DNA from: Dysosmobacter welbionis
GTDB taxonomy: Bacteria; Bacillota; Clostridia; Oscillospirales; Oscillospiraceae
Length of the DNA stretch: 64,000 bases
Assembly: GCF_005121165.3 (NCBI RefSeq)
Contig: NZ_CP034413.3
Span: forward strand, 2,790,001-2,854,000
Direction: 5' to 3'
The notes under the pieces are model-generated. The model worked only from the letters and a program-made list of their open reading frames with translations. It made no database searches and was not told the origin of the DNA. Shown piece after piece: positions 1-9,200 of the stretch (its first letter is position 1; each line of letters opens with the position of its first letter). The translations under genes and the position numbers were made by a program.

Positions 1-803
1 AGGGCCGGGAGGATATTCTGAAGGTCCACGCCAAGAAGATCAAGGTGGCGGAGGACGTGGATTGGGGCAAGGTGGCCCGAATGGCATCCGGCGCCAGCGG
101 CGCAGAGCTGGCCAACATCGTCAACGAGGCGGCGCTGCGGGCTGTCCGGGACGGCCGCCGCTTTGCTGCCCAGGCAGATCTGGAAGAGAGCATCGAGGTG
201 GTCATCGCAGGCTACCAGAAGAAGAACGCCATCCTGACAGACCAGGAGAAGAAGGTGGTGGCCTACCACGAGATCGGCCACGCTTTGGTCGCGGCCAAGC
301 AGACCAATTCCGCCCCTGTACAGAAGATCACCATCGTGCCCCGGACCTCCGGCGCCCTGGGCTACACCATGCAGGTGGAGGAGGGCAACCACTACCTGAT
401 GAGCCAGGAGGAGCTGGAGAACAAGATCGCCACGCTTACCGGCGGCCGGGCGGCGGAAGAGCTGGTCTTCCACTCCGCCTCCACCGGCGCCTCCAATGAC
501 ATCGAGCAGGCCACCAAGCTGGCCCGGGCCATGATTACCCGGTACGGCATGAGCCCTGACTTTGACATGGTGGCCCTGGAGACAGTGCAAAATCAGTACT
601 TGGGGGGCGACGCCTCCCTGGCCTGCTCCGCCGAGACTGCGGCGGAGATCGACCGGCAGGTGGTGGAGCTGGTGAAGCGCCAGCACGAAAAGGCCAACCG
701 AATCCTCTCGGAGAACCGGGAGAAGCTGGACGAGCTGGCCCGGTATCTGTACGAAAAGGAGACGATTACCGGTGACGAGTTCATGGAGATCCTGAATCAG
801 TGA
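1..803 (+). CDS. ftsH: ATP-dependent zinc metalloprotease FtsH, C-terminal part (5' end outside window)
   Basis: The reading frame is already open at base 3 and runs to a TGA at 801-803. Only the end of the AAA module and the peptidase domain are present. The start of the visible part matches the FtsH AAA lid (SGAELANIVNEAALRA). The zinc site HEIGH is the HExxH motif; most FtsH proteins have HEAGH, so the Ile is a small variation. The downstream segment TGGRAAEELVF and an acidic STGASNDIEQAT stretch are typical of the FtsH peptidase and supply the third zinc ligand. FtsH is a hexameric membrane protease that degrades misfolded membrane proteins and short-lived regulators. The membrane segments and Walker motifs lie upstream of the window. 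Confidence 0.95.
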   Translation, partial: GREDILKVHAKKIKVAEDVDWGKVARMASGASGAELANIVNEAALRAVRDGRRFAAQADLEESIEVVIAGYQKKNAILTDQEKKVVAYHEIGHALVAAKQTNSAPVQKITIVPRTSGALGYTMQVEEGNHYLMSQEELENKIATLTGGRAAEELVFHSASTGASNDIEQATKLARAMITRYGMSPDFDMVALETVQNQYLGGDASLACSAETAAEIDRQVVELVKRQHEKANRILSENREKLDELARYLYEKETITGDEFMEILNQ

Positions 804-823
804 GCATCCGATCCGTAAATCAG

Positions 824-857
824 AAAAGAGGAGGCGCCCTTCGGCGCCTCCTCTTTT
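824..857. terminator. Bidirectional intrinsic terminator after ftsH
   Basis: A perfect 15-bp stem (824-838 with 843-857) closed by a CTTC loop has A-rich and T-rich flanks on both sides. It can stop ftsH on the plus strand and the amidohydrolase gene on the minus strand. Confidence 0.85.
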
Positions 858-866
858 GCTGCCGTC

Positions 867-1685
867 TCACAGCCCCAGGCCGTAGATGCGGTTGGCGTTG
901 TCAAAGAACACCGGCTCCCAGTGTGTCTCCGGCACCAGCCGGCGGATAAAGCCGATATATTCTCCCAGGTTGACAATGGGCCAGTCGGTCCCGAACATCA
1001 CCTTGTCCCAGCACTGGATGGCCGTCAGCCAGGTGCGCAGCAGGAACACGTAGCCCGCCTGCTCCCGGAAATAGGCGTCCAGGTCCACCCGCCCCTCCAG
1101 AAGGCCGGACAGGTCGGCGGCCACATTGGGATTTTTCTCCACCACTGCCGCCGCGGCCTCCAGAAAGGGGTTGCCGAAGTGGCACATGACGAACTGGGTA
1201 TCCGGATGGTCTGCCGCCACCTCATCCAGGGCCAGGGGGTGGCAGTATTTCAGATGGGCCCGGGAGAAGGCGGTCAGCCCCATGTGAACGGCCACCGGCT
1301 TACCGTAACGGGCTGCCAGGCGGTAGATGGGCTGGTACATGGGGTCCGACAGAGCGATCTTGTTGTACCCGGGGTACAGCTTCACGCCGCAGCAGTTGTC
1401 CCGCCGCAGGTGCGCCTCCACCCGGTCCGCCAGGTCCGGGATCACCCGGCTCCCGTCCTCCAGCAGGCTGCTGTCCAGGCCCACGCAGTAGTGGAACAGG
1501 TCTGTGGGGTAGTCGTGCCGCCGGAGCTCCAGACTGTGATTTCCCATCACCACGCCGTGGGCAATGTGCAGTTCTCCATAGACCTCCCGCAGATGGTCTA
1601 CGTTGTTGTGATGGCCCACCTGCCGGGCCATCTCCTCGGCAGAATCTTCCGAAAACAGGTGCAGGTGGGCGTCGATGATCTTCAT
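867..1685 (-). CDS. Amidohydrolase-family metal-dependent hydrolase (TIM barrel)
   Basis: The 272-residue protein opens with DAHLHLF, the HxH metal site of the amidohydrolase-2 superfamily, and has GTDWP near the end, the usual position of the metal-binding Asp. Central His residues (VHMG, CHFGNP) fit strands 5 and 6 of the barrel. The length is typical of small uncharacterised members of PF04909 (decarboxylase/lactonase type); the substrate cannot be read from sequence. The ATG at 1685 is preceded by GGAAGGAG. The gene stands alone between a promoter (1749-1776) and the shared terminator at 824-857. Confidence 0.8.
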   Translation of the reverse strand: MKIIDAHLHLFSEDSAEEMARQVGHHNNVDHLREVYGELHIAHGVVMGNHSLELRRHDYPTDLFHYCVGLDSSLLEDGSRVIPDLADRVEAHLRRDNCCGVKLYPGYNKIALSDPMYQPIYRLAARYGKPVAVHMGLTAFSRAHLKYCHPLALDEVAADHPDTQFVMCHFGNPFLEAAAAVVEKNPNVAADLSGLLEGRVDLDAYFREQAGYVFLLRTWLTAIQCWDKVMFGTDWPIVNLGEYIGFIRRLVPETHWEPVFFDNANRIYGLGL

Positions 1686-1748
1686 ACCCGCAGTTCTCCT
1701 TCCAGTTCGCCCCGGTATCCAGCGGAGCGGCGATTTTTCAACACCGCT

Positions 1749-1776
1749 ATTATAACAGAGTTTGCCGCCTTCGCAA
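1749..1776 (-). promoter_or_regulatory. Sigma-A type promoter of the amidohydrolase gene
   Basis: On the minus strand a TTGCGA -35 (1776-1771) and a perfect TATAAT -10 (1754-1749) are 16 bp apart, about 65 bases ahead of the ATG at 1685. Confidence 0.7.
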
Positions 1777-1801
1777 CCCCCGTATGAAAACGGTTCCCGA
1801 A

Positions 1802-1834
1802 AAAAGCACAGAGGTCAGTGACCTCTGTGCTTTT
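1802..1834 (-). terminator. Intrinsic terminator of yjdF, overlapping its stop codon
   Basis: A perfect 15-bp stem (1802-1816/1820-1834) with a 3-base loop is flanked by A and T runs. The yjdF stop codon (1815-1817) lies inside the stem, so translation ends within the terminator. Confidence 0.8.
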
Positions 1835-2228
1835 CCTTTCGACGCGCCTGCCGCAGCTGGAACTTCCGCGCTTCCTCCGCCTCCCGCTGTTGGCGGGTGC
1901 GGGCGAGACGGGCCTGCTTCCCCTGCTCCTGTTGGAGCTTCAGGGCCTGCTGGGCCTTGGTGCCGATCCCTGCGGCCTGGGTCATCCGCCGGGCCTCCCG
2001 CTGGCGCCGCTTGGGGCTTTTGGGAGGGGGCAGATGCTCTGTCCCTGGCCGGGGCGGGCTGAATCGCAGCGTCCGCCAGTGTTCCAGAAGATAGGCGTAG
2101 ACCTCCTGGTCCCGGGGCTCCGCGCCGAAGACGATCCGGCAGACGGAGTACTCCGTGTCATCCTCCCGCTCGTACAGGCCGATCCAGAAGGGATCGTCGA
2201 ACAGGATGGTGAGCCTGCTTGTGCCCAT
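1815..2228 (-). CDS. yjdF: YjdF family protein (DUF2992)
   Basis: The start at 2228 is set by an AAAGGAGG ribosome site eight bases upstream; a longer in-frame extension to 2270 would run into the leader RNA. The 137-residue product begins with MGTSRLTILFDDPFWIGL, typical of YjdF. After about residue 75 it becomes a very basic, Gln/Arg-rich tail (KSPKRRQREARR and similar) that is predicted to be helical. The biochemical role of YjdF is unknown; in Firmicutes the gene is often preceded by the yjdF riboswitch, which binds azaaromatic compounds, and a candidate leader is present here. It is monocistronic. Confidence 0.85.
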   Translation of the reverse strand: MGTSRLTILFDDPFWIGLYEREDDTEYSVCRIVFGAEPRDQEVYAYLLEHWRTLRFSPPRPGTEHLPPPKSPKRRQREARRMTQAAGIGTKAQQALKLQQEQGKQARLARTRQQREAEEARKFQLRQARRKEKHRGH

Positions 2229-2342
2229 GCGTGTGTCCTCCTTTAAAGGTCTCGCACAAAGAACGGACAACCAAGGAGGCAGGTTACTGACGGCACATGG
2301 GCCGCTCCCGGACTACCAACCGGGACGTGTTTTTATCTTTGC
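2229..2342 (-). promoter_or_regulatory. Candidate yjdF riboswitch (azaaromatic-binding leader RNA)
   Basis: The roughly 113-base leader between the promoter and yjdF holds two strong adjacent hairpins, CCCGG/CCGGG (2307-2324) and CGGC/GCCG (2291-2304). Near the gene a self-complementary CCTTTAAAGG overlaps the ribosome binding site (2237-2244), which suggests control of translation. The assignment rests on this structure and on its place ahead of yjdF; a covariance-model match was not tested. Confidence 0.65.
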
Positions 2343-2348
2343 GCTATC

Positions 2349-2377
2349 AGCATACCACAGCGGGCGCGGGATGGCAA
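2349..2377 (-). promoter_or_regulatory. Promoter of the yjdF leader
   Basis: On the minus strand, TTGCCA (2377-2372) and TATGCT (2354-2349) are separated by 17 bp. The start point would be near 2342, giving the leader length described for the riboswitch. Confidence 0.6.
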
Positions 2378-2519
2378 GGCCGGGAGACAAAGCGTCCCTT
2401 TTCCCATCAGCCGCGGCGGTCGTATGATATGATAAAAGGGACCGAAACAAGCTGTAAGATTTGATCGCAAACCTTGTGTATATCAGTGAAGGGGTAAATA
2501 AGAAGCGAGGTGAAAGCCG

Positions 2520-3080
2520 ATGGATGACACAACAATCGTCCAGTTATACTGGGATCGAGATGAGCGGGCCATCCCCGCCACATCCGGCAAATATGGAAAC
2601 TACTGTAACTCGATCGCCTGGAACATCCTGGGCAATCGGGAAGACGCCGAAGAATGCGTCAATGATACCTATCTGTGTGCATGGACCTCTATGCCGCCCC
2701 ACAGGCCCAGGGTTCTGTCCGCATTCCTGGGGAAGCTCACGAGAAACTTGTCCCTGAACCGATACAAGCATCATATCGCGGAGAAACGAGGCGGCGGAGA
2801 GGCCCCGGCTGTGCTGGATGAAATTGCGGAGCTCGTATCCGACACGGACAACGTGGAGCGGGCAGTGGACCGCAGGGAACTTGTAAGGGCGATCGACACT
2901 TTTTTGGAGAGGCTTCCAGCGGATAAGAGGCGCATTTTTGTCTGCCGGTACTGGTATTTCGATCCGGTTTCCAAGATCGCGTCCCGGTTTGGAATGACGG
3001 AGAACCATGTATCCGTAACACTGAATCGCCTCCGGCTGAAATTACACAACTATCTTCAGGAAAGGGGCTTTGACCTGTGA
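2520..3080 (+). CDS. RNA polymerase sigma-70 family factor (ECF-like)
   Basis: The 186-residue protein has the two-domain layout of an ECF sigma factor. Region 2 (about residues 20-85) includes a GNREDAEECVNDTYLCAW stretch like the helix that contacts core polymerase and the -10 element. Region 4 (about 120-180) has a helix-turn-helix ending in NHVSVTLNRLRLKL. There is no region 1.1 or 3. The ATG at 2520 follows GCGAGGTG. It overlaps the next gene by four bases (GTGA), as expected for a sigma factor with its membrane-bound regulator. The target promoters are unknown. Confidence 0.85.
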   Translation: MDDTTIVQLYWDRDERAIPATSGKYGNYCNSIAWNILGNREDAEECVNDTYLCAWTSMPPHRPRVLSAFLGKLTRNLSLNRYKHHIAEKRGGGEAPAVLDEIAELVSDTDNVERAVDRRELVRAIDTFLERLPADKRRIFVCRYWYFDPVSKIASRFGMTENHVSVTLNRLRLKLHNYLQERGFDL

Positions 3081-3646
3081 AAAGAGAGGAATTTTGCGAA
3101 GTCCTCGGTGACATCAATGAGAACTATGTGAAAGAGGCCGGAGCAAATCCCAAAGCCGAGAAGCGGAGGCGGTTTAAGTGGAAAGTGATCGCGGCCTGTT
3201 TATGCCTGCTGCTTGCGGCGCCGCTGACCGTATTCGCCATGGATACCATTCAGTATCATGCGGCAGTGGATTATCTGCGTTCCCTCGGGATCCCCGTTGA
3301 AGATCTGAGCGACTACTCCCGCACGGAAATCAAAGAGGCCGTGAAAACGATGGATGCGGGAGAAAGCAGCCTGCTGACGGAAGAAATTCTGAACCTGCTG
3401 CCAGATAGCGGAGAACCGATACAAAGGCCAACACAGGTGACATCAGAACAGGTCAGGGAATTGACACCGACCATGACGCGAGAAGAGGTCCTTTCATTTT
3501 TGGGCGATACCCAGGACATCGGTTCCGGCATTTACATATATATTTATAAAGTAGACGGAGAAGCACTGCTGCGGATCCCGTTTGCAAGTGATGAAGCGCA
3601 GCTGGGGGTCACAGGAGAAGAACTATTAAAGACCTTATCCCCGTAA
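3077..3646 (+). CDS. Membrane-anchored protein paired with the sigma factor (possible anti-sigma or sensor)
   Basis: A GTG start overlaps the sigma factor stop (GTGA), so the two are translationally coupled. The 189-residue protein has a charged N-terminal segment of about 35 residues, one membrane helix (about residues 36-54), then an outside domain. The last 60 residues, with TPTMTREEVLSFLGDTQ followed by an aromatic GIYIYIYKV strand, resemble the small SmpA/BamE-like fold found in many lipoproteins and anchored proteins. The topology fits an anti-sigma factor, but no classic anti-sigma zinc motif (HxxxCxxC) is present, so the role is inferred from context only. Confidence 0.6.
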   Translation: MKREEFCEVLGDINENYVKEAGANPKAEKRRRFKWKVIAACLCLLLAAPLTVFAMDTIQYHAAVDYLRSLGIPVEDLSDYSRTEIKEAVKTMDAGESSLLTEEILNLLPDSGEPIQRPTQVTSEQVRELTPTMTREEVLSFLGDTQDIGSGIYIYIYKVDGEALLRIPFASDEAQLGVTGEELLKTLSP

Positions 3647-4122
3647 GGGCGCAGGAAGGGCTGATGCGGAAACGTCCCGTTATTTCCCTCCCAAAAAGGG
3701 CGGCCCCTACGACCGCCAGGGGAGCGCGCAGCGACTGCGCATCCGTTGACGGCTGTGCCGCCTTACGGTTGCGGCGTGCCCGATGCGGGCAAGCGGAGCG
3801 CGCAGAAGGAGGGAAACCAGCGGAACACTGGTGTCGCAAATACTGAGAGCGCCGCAGCGCGAGACAGAAAAACAGAGGCAGATCGAAGGCGTCCTTACAC
3901 CCTGATTTTGGTCGGCACTTCGCCGCGGGAATCAACTGCCAAGTCTCTGCGGCACTCCGCCGCGCCCGCCGGGATGCCATCGTAAACCCGCAGGCACCCT
4001 CTCATGCCGCCCCCATACAGCAACTTTGCATGCACGTGCCGGAGCGCGACAAAAGGCGTTCTTTTGGAATGTGCATTGGGACAAGCCGTCATCGCGGCTG
4101 AATCCCCCTATGTGGGACCCAT
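3647..4122. other. 476-bp non-coding stretch rich in inverted repeats
   Basis: No credible gene is seen. The stretch is GC-rich and carries repeated GAGCGCGCAG/GCCGCAGCGCGAG-type motifs (about 3723-3860) that can fold on each other, and several short palindromes. It may be a degenerate repeat element or an unrecognised structured RNA. I could not match it to a known RNA family. Confidence 0.4.
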
Positions 4123-4152
4123 AAAAAAGCGGCTGGCCTTCCGTCCAGCCGC
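4123..4152 (-). terminator. Intrinsic terminator of guaB
   Basis: An 8-bp GCGGCTGG/CCAGCCGC stem (4129-4136/4145-4152) is followed, on the minus strand, by a run of six T. It lies 28 bases past the guaB stop. Confidence 0.8.
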
Positions 4153-4179
4153 CTCGTATTTTCTGGCAGGAAAAATCTC

Positions 4180-5694
4180 TCAGCTCCGCTGATTCCCCGA
4201 ATTGGTGGTGTCCTTCAGCAGCACGTCATGGGCTCCGCCCTCCACAATGGAGACGGAGGACACCAGGGTCAACTTGGCCTTCTCCCGCAGTTCCGGGATG
4301 GTCAGCGCGCCGCAGTTGCACATGGTGGACCGCACCTTGGAAAGGGTGGTGGCCATGCCGTCCGACAGCTTGCCGGCATAGGGCACGTAGGAGTCCACGC
4401 CCTCCTCGAAGGAGAGCTTGGCCGCTCCGCCCAGGTCGTACCGCTGCCAGTTCCTGGCCCGGGCGCTGCCCTCGCCCCAGTACTCCTTCATATAGCTGCC
4501 GCCGATCAGCACCTTGCTGGTGGGGGACTCGTCGAACCGGGAGAAATACCGCCCCAGCATACAGAAGTCCGCGCCCATGGCCAGGGCCAGGGTGATGTGG
4601 TAGTCCTGGACAATGCCGCCGTCGGCACAGATGGGCACGTAGACGCCGGTCTCGGCAAAATACCGGTCCCGCTCTGCCGCCACATCGATGACCGCCGTGG
4701 CCTGGCCCCGGCCGATGCCTTTGGTCTCCCGGGTGATGCAGATGGAGCCGCCGCCGATGCCCACCTTCACGAAGTCGGCACCGCAATCCGCCAGGAAGCG
4801 GAAGCCCTCGCCATCCACCACGTTGCCGGCGCCCACCTTCACGGTGTCGCCATAGCGGGAGCGAATCCAGGCCAGGGTCCGCTTCTGCCACTCGGAGTAG
4901 CCCTCGGAGGAGTCGATCACCAGCACGTCCGCGCCGGCCTCCACCAGGGCGGGCACCCGTTCCTCATAGTCCCGGGAGTTGATGCCGGCGCCCACCACAT
5001 ACCGCTTCTGACTGTCCAGCAGCTCCAGGGGGTTGCCCTTGTGGGAGTCGTAGTCCTTCCGGAACACGAAGCTCACCAGATGCCCGCCGGCGGAGACGAT
5101 GGGCAGGGCGTTGAGCTTGTGGTCCCAGATGATATCATTGGCGGCCTTCAGGCTGGTGCCCTCCGGGGCGGAGACGATTTTCTCCGCCGGGGTCATGAAT
5201 TCGCTGACCGGGGTGGCCGGGTCCATGCGGCTCACCCGGTAGTCCCGGCTGGTGACGAGGCCCAGCAGCTTTCCGGTGCCGGTGCCGTCATCCGTGACCG
5301 CCATGGTGGAGTGGCCGGTCCGTTCCTTCAAGGCCAGCACGTCCGCCAGCGTGTCCCCCAGGCGGAGATTGGAGTCGCTGATGACAAAGCCCGCCTTGTA
5401 GTTCTTCACCCTCCGTACCATCTCCGCCTGCTGCTCGATGGGCTGGGAGACATAGATGAAGGCGATGCCGCCCTCCTTCGCCAGGGCGATGCCCATCTGC
5501 TCTCCGGATACCGCCTGCATGACGGCGGAGACCATGGGCACGTTCATGGTGAGAGCGGGCTCCTCCCCCCGCCGGTACTTCACCACCGGGGTCTTGAGGG
5601 AGACGTTTGCGGGAATGCACTCCGCGGAGGAGTAGCCGGGCACCAGCAGGTACTCACTGAAGGTACGGGAGGGCTCGGAGAAAAAATAAGCCAT
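4180..5694 (-). CDS. guaB: Inosine-5'-monophosphate dehydrogenase
   Basis: The 504-residue enzyme oxidises IMP to XMP with NAD, the first committed step to GMP. It has the IMPDH TIM barrel with an inserted CBS pair (about residues 110-230). The catalytic loop [10 protein letters not shown] carries the active-site Cys, followed by the phosphate-binding DGGI segment and a mobile flap. Length is normal for the clostridial ~500-residue form. The ATG at 5694 is preceded by GAGGTGG. It lies just downstream of the purine operon on the same strand, which makes functional sense, although a GNAT gene sits between them and no shared promoter was identified. Confidence 0.93.
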   Translation of the reverse strand: MAYFFSEPSRTFSEYLLVPGYSSAECIPANVSLKTPVVKYRRGEEPALTMNVPMVSAVMQAVSGEQMGIALAKEGGIAFIYVSQPIEQQAEMVRRVKNYKAGFVISDSNLRLGDTLADVLALKERTGHSTMAVTDDGTGTGKLLGLVTSRDYRVSRMDPATPVSEFMTPAEKIVSAPEGTSLKAANDIIWDHKLNALPIVSAGGHLVSFVFRKDYDSHKGNPLELLDSQKRYVVGAGINSRDYEERVPALVEAGADVLVIDSSEGYSEWQKRTLAWIRSRYGDTVKVGAGNVVDGEGFRFLADCGADFVKVGIGGGSICITRETKGIGRGQATAVIDVAAERDRYFAETGVYVPICADGGIVQDYHITLALAMGADFCMLGRYFSRFDESPTSKVLIGGSYMKEYWGEGSARARNWQRYDLGGAAKLSFEEGVDSYVPYAGKLSDGMATTLSKVRSTMCNCGALTIPELREKAKLTLVSSVSIVEGGAHDVLLKDTTNSGNQRS

Positions 5695-5735
5695 AGGGCC
5701 ACCTCATTTCATCAGATTTCAAGTGGAAGCTGGAT

Positions 5736-6224
5736 TTACAGGTCCAGCTGGAAAAACAGTGTGGACTCCACAGGACTGTCGTTGTAGCAGGGGATCTCGT
5801 AAAATCCCAGCTGCCGGTAGAGGCGGACGGCATCCTCCAGAACCGGCAGGGTGTCCAGCAGCATACAGCGGTAGCCGATCTGCCGCGCGTCCTCTGTGAT
5901 CCGGCGGATCAGCTGCCGGGCAAGCCCCCGGCCCCGGTACTGCGGCTGGACGTACAGGCGCTTCATTTCGCATCGCTCGCCGTCCAGCCGCCGCAGGGCG
6001 ATACAGCCCGCCGCCCGCCCGTCCACCCGGGCCAGGTACAGCCGTCCGTCCGGCGGGGCGTACTTGGCGGCGGGGGCGCGCAGCTCGTCCGCATAGTGCT
6101 GGATGTCCAGATAGATTTGAAAAGCTGGGTCGTGCGTCACCAGCATGGCGGTGTACGCCTCAAACAGGGCCCGAACGTCTGAGAGGGCATTATAGGCCGG
6201 TTCGATCACAACGGTTGAATCCAT
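5736..6224 (-). CDS. GNAT family N-acetyltransferase
   Basis: The 162-residue protein has the GNAT acetyl-CoA site: MKRLYVQPQYRGRGLARQL contains the Q/RxxGxG/A motif. The C-terminal RLYRQLGFYEIPCY is the usual last strand pair. The ATG at 6224 is chosen because GGGAGGTG sits seven bases ahead; a longer frame to 6284 lacks this. The acceptor substrate is unknown. It is on the same strand as purL and guaB, 63 bases from the purL stop, so it may be a passenger at the end of the purine operon. Confidence 0.8.
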   Translation of the reverse strand: MDSTVVIEPAYNALSDVRALFEAYTAMLVTHDPAFQIYLDIQHYADELRAPAAKYAPPDGRLYLARVDGRAAGCIALRRLDGERCEMKRLYVQPQYRGRGLARQLIRRITEDARQIGYRCMLLDTLPVLEDAVRLYRQLGFYEIPCYNDSPVESTLFFQLDL

Positions 6225-6287
6225 ATTCAAGCACCTCCCGGCGGATGTTTCAGATATGATACCCGGTTCCGGCCGGTCTGTCAACCG

Positions 6288-9200
6288 TTAGAGAGAAAAA
6301 TAGTCCTTTGCGGCATCGAACAGGCCAAGATCGTAATTCCCCGGGATATTTCGGTACAGGCAGGGCCCCACCCGCTCGGCGTGCCCCATCTTGCCGAAGA
6401 CCCGGCCGTCGGGTGAGGTGATGCCCTCTACCGACCAGACGGAGCCGTTGGGGTTGCCGTCGATATCCATGGTGGGATGGCCGTCCAGATCCACGTACTG
6501 GGTGGCGATCTGGCCGTTTTCCGCCAACTGTGCCAAGAGATCCGGCGGGCAGAGGAACCGCCCTTCCCCGTGGGAGATGGGGACGCTGACGATGTCCCCC
6601 ACCTGGACCTTGGTCAGCCAGGGGGACCGGTTGGAGGCCACCCGGGTCCGGACGATCCGGGACTGGTGGCGGCCGATGACATTGTAAGTCAGCGTGGGGC
6701 AGGCGGCATCTGTGTCCCGGATTTCTCCGAAGGGGACCAGCCCCAGCTTGATGAGGGCCTGGAAGCCGTTGCAGATGCCCAGGACGAGGCCATCCCGGTT
6801 TTGCAGCAGGTCCATCACCGCGTCTGCGGCCTGGGGGGACCGGAGAAAGGCGGTGATGAACTTGCCGGAGCCGTCGGGCTCGTCGCCGCCGGAGAAGCCG
6901 CCGGGCAGGAAGAGGATCTGACTGCTCCGGGCTGCCTGGGCAAACCGGGCGGCGGATGCCGCCACATGGTCCGGTGTCTGATTATTCAGCACCAGGATCT
7001 GCGGCTCCAGGCCAGCCCGTAGCGCCGCCCGGGCGCTGTCGTACTCGCAGTTGGTGCCGGGAAACACAGGAATCAGCACCTTTGGCTTTGCCGTGCCTGT
7101 CCGGGGAGCGGCGCGGGAGAAGGCCGGGGCCTCCAGTACCGGCACCAGCGCAGGATCGGCAGGGACTCGGCTGGGGTATACATCCTCCAGCACGGACTCG
7201 TTCAGGGAGAGCAGCTCGTCGATGGAGACGCTGTCAGCGCCGGTGGTGAGGACCGGCTCCGCCGTGGTGGTGCCCAGCCTGACGGCGCAGAGGAGGTCTG
7301 TGTCCTCCGTCAGCTCCGCCACAATGGCGCCAGGGCACGGCAGGTCCCAGGCGATCTCACGCCCCTCGGCCTGAAAGCCGATGGAGTTACCGAAGGACAT
7401 CTGCATAATCCCCTCGGCGATGCCGTGCTCCACCGCCCAGGCGGAGCACACCCTGCCCGCCCGGCAAAGCTGGTGGAAGGTCTCCCAGGCTTCCCTCTGG
7501 CTCTGGGCGCCGCCGTTGGCGGGAGCAAAGAGGTACACCGGATGTCCCGCCTCCTTGAACTCGGGGGAGAGCACCTCCCCGGCCCGGATGGGGGCGATGG
7601 CAAAGGAGATGAGGGTAGGGGGCACGTCCAGATCGTTGAAGGTGCCGGACATGGAGTCCTTGCCGCCGATGGCCGCCGCGCCGAAGTCCAGCTGGGCGTC
7701 CAGAGCCCCCAGCAGGGCGGCGAAGGGCTTGCCCCAGCGTGCGGGGTCCTCCCGGAGCTTTTCAAAGAACTCCTGGAGGGTGAGGTAGGCCCTTCGATAG
7801 TCTGCCCCGGCGGCCACCAGCTTGGCAAGGGAGGTGACCACACCGTTATAGGCCCCCCGGTAGGGGTCCGCCGCCATAGCCTCCGGGTCGAAGCCCCAGG
7901 CCATAACGCTGGCCTGGTCCGTCTCCTGCCCCGGCAGCACCGGCAGAAGGGCGGCCATCACCTGGGCGGGGGTTCTCTGATTTCTGCCGCCGAAGGGCAT
8001 CAACACGCTGCCACAGCCGATGGTGGAATCGAACCGCTCCGCCAGCCCTCTGCGGGAGGCGGACGCCAGACTGGAGGCTATGGAGCGGAGGGAGGAGTTT
8101 TCGGCATCCTGGGAGACCGGGGACGCGGGAATGGGGGCAGGAACCGCCGCCCGGGCGTGCTTCACGGCGCCGTTGGTGTTCAGGAAGTCCCGGCTCAGGT
8201 CCACGATGGTCCTGCCCCGCCAGCGCATCACCATCCGGGGGGACGCCGTCACCACCGCCACGGGGTACGCTTCCAGATTCTCCGCCTCCGCGGCGGCGAT
8301 GAATCGGTCTGCGTTTGACCGGGCCACCACCACTGCCATTCGCTCCTGGGACTCGGAGATGGCCAGCTCTGTGCCGTCCAGGCCGTCGTACTTCTTCCGC
8401 ACTGCGTCCAGATCGATATCCAGGCCGTCCGCCAGCTCACCCACGGCCACGGATACGCCGCCTGCGCCGAAGTCGTTGCACCGCTTGATGAGCCGGGTGA
8501 CATTCCCATCCCGGAACAGCCGCTGGATCTTCCGCTCCTCCGGGGCGTTGCCCTTCTGGACCTCGCTGGCCATGGTGGTGAGAGACTGCCTGTTGTGGCT
8601 CTTGGAGGAGCCGGTGGCGCCGCCGATGCCGTCCCGGCCGGTGCGCCCCCCCAGCAGGATCACCACGTCCCCGGGCTGGGGCCGTTCGCGGACCACATTC
8701 TCCGCCGGGGCGGCGGCCACCACCACGCCGCACTCCAAATGCTTGGCGATGTAGCCGGGGTGATATACCTCGCTGACCAGCCCTGTGGCCAGGCCGATCT
8801 GGTTGCCGTAGGAGGAGTAGCCCGCCGCGGCGGTCTGGGCGAGCTTGCGCTGGGGCAGCTTGCCGGACAGGGTCTCCGCCACCGGCGTCCGGGGGTCGCC
8901 GCAGCCGGTGAGCCGCATGGCCTGGTGGACGTAGGCCCGGCCGGACAGGGGATCCCGGATGCAGCCGCCGATGCAGGTGGCCGCGCCGCCGAAGGGCTCG
9001 ATCTCCGTGGGGTGGTTGTGGGTTTCGTTCTTGAACATCAGCAGCCAGTCCTGGGGCTTGTCGTTCACCTGGGCGGCGACATGGATGGAGCAGGCGTTGA
9101 TCTCCTCACTCTCGTCAATTTCCGGCAGAAGCCCCCGTCGCTTCAGCACCTTGGCGCCGATGGTGGCGATATCCATGAGGGTCTGTGGCCGCTGGGCAGC

